A DNA stretch of 33,593 nucleotides from Bradyrhizobium guangdongense (lineage in GTDB: Bacteria; Pseudomonadota; Alphaproteobacteria; Rhizobiales; Xanthobacteraceae): contig NZ_PPPT01000215.1 of NCBI RefSeq assembly GCF_006483445.1, positions 1 to 33,593 on the forward strand, in the 5' to 3' direction. The notes under the pieces were generated by a model. The model was not told the DNA's origin. It made no database searches and saw nothing but the letters and a program-made list of their open reading frames with translations. Below, in pieces: positions 30,596 to 33,593 of the stretch; the stretch's first letter is position 1; each line of letters starts with the position of its first letter. The position numbers and the translations under genes were made by a program.

Positions 30596-32063
30596 TGACC
30601 GGTTTCTCCATCCTCGGCTCCCAGCCTCCGCCCAAGGCCTGGTACAGGCTCACGATCGCGAGCAGCCGCGCGAGCTGCGCCTGCTGTAGCGAATCCTCGG
30701 CCTGGAACAGCGTCAATTGCGTGTTCAACACGGTCACGATGTCGGCAGTGCCGGCGCGCAACTGCTGCTCGGCGAGGTCGAAGGCGCGCCGCGAGGCTGC
30801 GACCACCTGGCGCTGGAGCTGCAGCTTGATCGTCGTCTGCTTGATCGAATAGAGCGCATTGTCCACGTCGGCGAAGGCCTGCACGATGGTCTTGCGATAG
30901 GTCTGCAGCAGCTCGTCCTGACGCGCCTTGGCATATTCGAAATTGCCCAAAATCTTGCCGCCGTCGAAGATCGGCTGCGTGGCACTGCCGACAAGCTGGA
31001 AGAAGGCGGCGTGCGGCTGGAACAGCGAGACCAGCGCCGAGCTCTGGTAGCCGCCATTGCCGGTCAACTGGATGCTCGGGAAAAACTGCGCCCGCGCATT
31101 GCCGATGTTGGCGGTGGCGGAGGCAAGCTGCGCCTCCTGGCGGCGGATGTCAGGCCGCTGCGTCAGCAATTCCGAAGGCAGTCCCGGCGTAACCCGGGGG
31201 ATCGCGACATGGCTCAGCGAGCCGCCGGCGACCCGCACGCTCTCGGGCGGGCGCGACACCAGCACGGCCAGCGCATTGGTGTTCTGGTCGAGCGTTTGGC
31301 GCAGCGGAGGCACCAGCGCCTTCTGGTTCGCCAGCACGCTTTCCTGCTGGGCGACGTCAAGATCGGTCCCGGTGCCGGCCTGGCGCCGTTGCCGGATGGC
31401 ATCGAGGATGCGCTGGGCGCTGGCGATGTTGCGTTGCGCGGTGCGCAGCCGGTCCTGTGACGCCAGCACCTGGAAATAGGCGTTGGCGACGCTCGACAGC
31501 GTCGTGAGCGCGACGACATCGCGATCGAACCTGTTGGCGGTCGCGGTCTCTTCCGCGGCCTGCAGCGCGTCGCGGTTCTGACCCCAGAAGTCGAGCTGGT
31601 AGCTCGCGCTCAGTGACGCCTGGTAATTGACGACTTCACGACCGCCATTGGTCAGGCCTGAGGAGCTCGAGCCCGACGTGCGCGAATAGGTCTCGTTTCC
31701 ACCGCCCGACAGGCTCGGCAGCAGCGCCGCACCGGCCTGGCGCGCCTGGGCGTCGGCCTCGCGCATGCGGGCGACGGCCGCGGCGATGTCGAGGTTGACG
31801 GTCTGCGCCTCCTCCATGAGCTGGGTCAGCTCCGGCGAGCGGAAGCCGCGCCACCAGTCGAGCGCCGGCGGGGCATCGGGCTTTCCGGCATATTTGTACT
31901 GGGTGGGGACGTCGAGCGCCGGATCCGGCAGGTCCTGGGTCAGCACGCAGCCGGCCGAGCTCAGCGCCAGGCAGACGGCGCCAAGCAAGCCCGCCGCACG
32001 CAGTGACCGGGGAGCTGAACCGCAGAGCCGCCTGGAGGCGACTGCCGGGAAGCTGTTTGTCAC
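30585..32063 (-). CDS. NodT-family outer-membrane efflux lipoprotein
   Basis: 492 residues of the TolC/OprM/NodT class. The start is the GTG at 32063 with AGGGGGCGG directly upstream; the frame stays open to 32288 but that stretch has no homology-like character. The N terminus has basic residues, a hydrophobic core (LLGAVCLALSS) and a lipobox ending SAGC with Cys39, so it is probably lipidated. The paired outer-membrane efflux repeats are visible: a PALDWWRGFRSPELTQLMEEA start, ASYQLDFWGQNRDALQAAE, then in the second repeat LLTQRPDIRRQEAQLASATANIG and SATQPIFDGGKI, with DVDNALYSI. It precedes the adaptor and permeases, so it is the first gene of the pump operon. Confidence 0.9.
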   Translation of the reverse strand: MTNSFPAVASRRLCGSAPRSLRAAGLLGAVCLALSSAGCVLTQDLPDPALDVPTQYKYAGKPDAPPALDWWRGFRSPELTQLMEEAQTVNLDIAAAVARMREADAQARQAGAALLPSLSGGGNETYSRTSGSSSSGLTNGGREVVNYQASLSASYQLDFWGQNRDALQAAEETATANRFDRDVVALTTLSSVANAYFQVLASQDRLRTAQRNIASAQRILDAIRQRRQAGTGTDLDVAQQESVLANQKALVPPLRQTLDQNTNALAVLVSRPPESVRVAGGSLSHVAIPRVTPGLPSELLTQRPDIRRQEAQLASATANIGNARAQFFPSIQLTGNGGYQSSALVSLFQPHAAFFQLVGSATQPIFDGGKILGNFEYAKARQDELLQTYRKTIVQAFADVDNALYSIKQTTIKLQLQRQVVAASRRAFDLAEQQLRAGTADIVTVLNTQLTLFQAEDSLQQAQLARLLAIVSLYQALGGGWEPRMEKPVNAL

Positions 32064-32102
32064 ATCCGCCCCCTGCCGGGCAGCCCTATTACCCACAGCG
32101 CG

Positions 32103-32117
32103 TTCGGATCGACCGAA
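32103..32117. promoter_or_regulatory. Dyad TTCGG-ATCGA-CCGAA upstream of the efflux operon
   Basis: Perfect 5-base arms, 40-54 bases upstream of the GTG at 32063. A TAATAG at 32086-32091 (minus strand) could be the -10, so the dyad would overlap the -35 region, where a repressor such as a TetR- or MarR-type protein would block transcription. No regulator gene is adjacent. Confidence 0.35.
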
Positions 32118-32269
32118 TCGCGGCGGGTCATTAGGCGGGCGTTTTGCGCGTCGTTCACAGCGGTGATGCTTTCCTGGAACCTGCCGCCATACTAGCCGGG
32201 CCTGTTGGGGGCGCACAGTCCCGCAGGTATCGCCGTCCACCGCCAAACGCCCCGCATCCCGGATTGCGA

Positions 32270-32310
32270 AAATGAAAGATATGCCCATGTGACGGGGCTT
32301 TCTTTCATTT
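32270..32310. repeat. Inverted repeat AAATGAAAGA / TCTTTCATTT with inner GCCC/GGGC stem
   Basis: Perfect 10-base arms at 32270-32279 and 32301-32310, with an inner four-base GCCC/GGGC stem at 32283-32286 and 32295-32298. Outside the arms CGA/TCG also match apart from one extra A. The element can form a long two-part hairpin. It could be a bipartite operator or the end of an unannotated small RNA; T-rich sequence in the right arm follows the inner GC stem on the plus strand. Confidence 0.45.
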
Positions 32311-32355
32311 CGTGGCGCGCGGCGAGCGTCCGCAAGCTTACGAACATTTCATGTG

Positions 32356-32379
32356 GTGTTGGAGCAACACTGGCGCCAG
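32356..32379. promoter_or_regulatory. Dyads GTGTTG-GAG-CAACAC and CTGGCGCCAG upstream of the oxidoreductase gene
   Basis: A perfect 6-base-arm dyad at 32356-32370 shares its last base with a perfect 10-base palindrome at 32370-32379. They lie 74-97 bases upstream of the ATG at 32453, a suitable place for an operator of that gene. No consensus is recognised. Confidence 0.35.
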
Positions 32380-32452
32380 CACGGCCTCCCTGAGATGAAA
32401 CCCGCGCCGCAACGCACCGTAGCTTGCCTGTCACCAAGGCAGGGGTTTTGGA

Positions 32453-33593
32453 ATGCGCATCGCAGTCATCGGGACGGGCATCGCCGGCAATGCGGCGGCC
32501 TGGACGCTCTCGCAACGCTACCCGGTGACTGTTTATGAGCGCGATCTGCGCGCCGGCGGACATAGCCACACCGTCATCATCGACTATGACGGCACGCCGA
32601 TCGCGGTCGATACCGGCTTCATCGTCTACAACGAGCTCAACTACCCAGACCTGACGGCGATGTATGCCCATCTCGGCGTCGAGACGGTCGAGAGTTGCAT
32701 GAGCTTTGCCGTCTCGGCCGACGGCGGACGCTTCGAATGGCGCGGCGGCGGCAGCGATTGGCGGGAGACGGCAACCGGCCTGTTCGCCCAGCGCAGCAAT
32801 CTGTTCTCGCCGTCCTATCTCGCGATGCTCAGTGACGTCCTCAAATTCAACACCCAGAGCGTGGCCGACTACGAGGCGGGCCGCCTCGCCGGCGTCTCCC
32901 TCGGCGATTATTTTGCCCAGCGAAATTTCTCCCGGCGGCTATTGACCGACTATCTCGCGCCGATGGGCGCGGCAATCTGGTCGGCGCCCGCGAGCGACAT
33001 GCTGAATTTCCCGACCGAGAATTTTGTTGCCTTCTTCAACAACCATCGCCTGCTGCACTACGACCGGCCGGTCTGGCGCACGGTCAAGGGCGGCAGCCAA
33101 CGTTATGTCGAAAAGCTGACGGCTGCTTTCAGGGATCGCATGCGGCTCGGCTGCGCGGTGACGCAGGTCGAGCGCACCGCGCATGGCGTCATCTTGCACG
33201 ACAGCCTGGGCCATCACGACAGCTTCGATCATGTCGTCATCGCCGCGCACAGCGACCAGGCCCTGGCGATGCTGTCGGATGCGGATCAACGCGAGCGCGA
33301 GATCCTCGGCGCGATCGGCTACGCGCCGAACACGATCTACCTGCATCGCGACGAGAGGCTGATGCCAAGACGCCGGAACGCCTGGGCCTCCTGGAACTTC
33401 CTGCGCTGGCAGCGCGAGGGCACGGTCGAGAACGATGTCGCCGTGACCTATTGGATGAACCGGCTTCAAGGCATCGACCCCGACAAGCCGCTGTTCGTCA
33501 GCCTCAACCCGCCTTTTGCGCCCGCGCCCGAGCTGACCTTTGGCAAGTTCATGTGTGAGCATCCGCAATATAACGCCGCGGCCTTCGCCGCGC
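32453..33593 (+). CDS. FAD/NAD(P)-binding amine-oxidase-like protein, 3'-truncated
   Basis: The first 380 residues of a flavoprotein; the frame is open to the window end. The N-terminal dinucleotide fold is clear: RIAVIGTGIAGNAAAW with the GxGxxG at residues 7-12, ending in an acidic residue in VYERD, then GGHSHTV typical of the amine-oxidase/phytoene-desaturase-like family. Later landmarks are DTGFIVYNELNYP, the VKGGSQRYVEKL segment and the VVIAAHSDQAL FAD-contact region. It matches the predicted NAD/FAD-binding protein group (COG2907), which often lies beside DUF1365 and cyclopropane-fatty-acid synthase genes in proteobacteria; the downstream side of this gene is outside the window. AGGGG lies before the ATG. 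Function unknown, possibly fatty-acid modification. Confidence 0.87.
   Translation, partial: MRIAVIGTGIAGNAAAWTLSQRYPVTVYERDLRAGGHSHTVIIDYDGTPIAVDTGFIVYNELNYPDLTAMYAHLGVETVESCMSFAVSADGGRFEWRGGGSDWRETATGLFAQRSNLFSPSYLAMLSDVLKFNTQSVADYEAGRLAGVSLGDYFAQRNFSRRLLTDYLAPMGAAIWSAPASDMLNFPTENFVAFFNNHRLLHYDRPVWRTVKGGSQRYVEKLTAAFRDRMRLGCAVTQVERTAHGVILHDSLGHHDSFDHVVIAAHSDQALAMLSDADQREREILGAIGYAPNTIYLHRDERLMPRRRNAWASWNFLRWQREGTVENDVAVTYWMNRLQGIDPDKPLFVSLNPPFAPAPELTFGKFMCEHPQYNAAAFAA

Larger units (their letters stand above)
32064..32452. other. Intergenic region between the efflux operon and the divergent oxidoreductase gene
   Basis: 389 bases expected to hold the divergent promoters. It contains a dyad next to the efflux start (32103-32117), a long near-perfect inverted repeat (32270-32310) and two further dyads (32356-32379). 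I find no protein gene with a ribosome site here and no FixK-type box. Confidence 0.6.

Noticed and set aside
29243..30598. A 451-codon open frame opposite the efflux adaptor
   Set aside because: Mirror of a high-GC3 coding region; the adaptor's lipoyl and hairpin motifs are on the minus strand.
32064..32288. A 75-codon N-terminal extension of the outer-membrane lipoprotein
   Set aside because: A signal peptide with lipobox starts right after the GTG at 32063, which has a strong ribosome site; an upstream start would place 75 charged residues before the signal peptide.

Overview
The window looks like chromosome of an alphaproteobacterium of the Bradyrhizobium/Rhodopseudomonas type. Base composition is high in GC, genes are tightly packed, FixJ-like and FixK-like regulators sit side by side, and there are phasin, NodT-type outer-membrane and MdtABC-type efflux genes. 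This is inferred from gene content and protein character; no search was run. I see no rRNA, tRNA, CRISPR array, insertion sequence or phage gene, and no clearly broken gene.

Layout. 1-2818 (+): the end of an AspT-type aspartate:alanine exchanger, an exported alpha/beta hydrolase and an IalB-family exported protein. 2832-5043: two orphan response regulators (-) and a divergent FixK-type Crp/Fnr regulator (+). 5021-9255 (-): an operon of an exported double alpha/beta hydrolase, a second hydrolase, a phasin and a small K+ channel. 9387-10912 (+): a third hydrolase coupled to an unknown protein. 11013-12791 (+): acetoacetate CoA-transferase subunits and a MaoC/NodN hydratase. 12807-18032 (-): a DUF3141 (PHA-synthase-like) protein, phosphate acyltransferase, acetate kinase and FabI. 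18098-19848: an AI-2E family transporter (-) and a GNAT acetyltransferase (+). 19849-20475: two very small membrane-protein ORFs. 20476-22075 (-): a Wzt/Wzm-type polysaccharide ABC exporter. 22166-22909 (-): a DTW-domain tRNA-modifying enzyme. 22952-32063 (-): a tripartite RND pump with two permeases. 32453-33593 (+): the start of an FAD-dependent oxidoreductase.

The most striking feature is a set of four FNR/FixK-type boxes (TTGA-N6-TCAA) at 9314, 10921, 18088 and 19238. Each lies just upstream of genes in the 5-20 kb block, and two sit between divergent genes. The Crp/Fnr protein encoded at 4360 carries the E-x-x-S-R recognition helix expected to read such half-sites. I infer a micro-oxic regulon covering ester or polyhydroxyalkanoate mobilisation (hydrolases, phasin, PhaC-like DUF3141 protein), activation of acetoacetate (AtoDA) and ATP formation through an acyl phosphate (Pta-AckA). 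FabI may act as an NADH sink. This integrated module is the best candidate here for an incompletely described system; its individual families are known.
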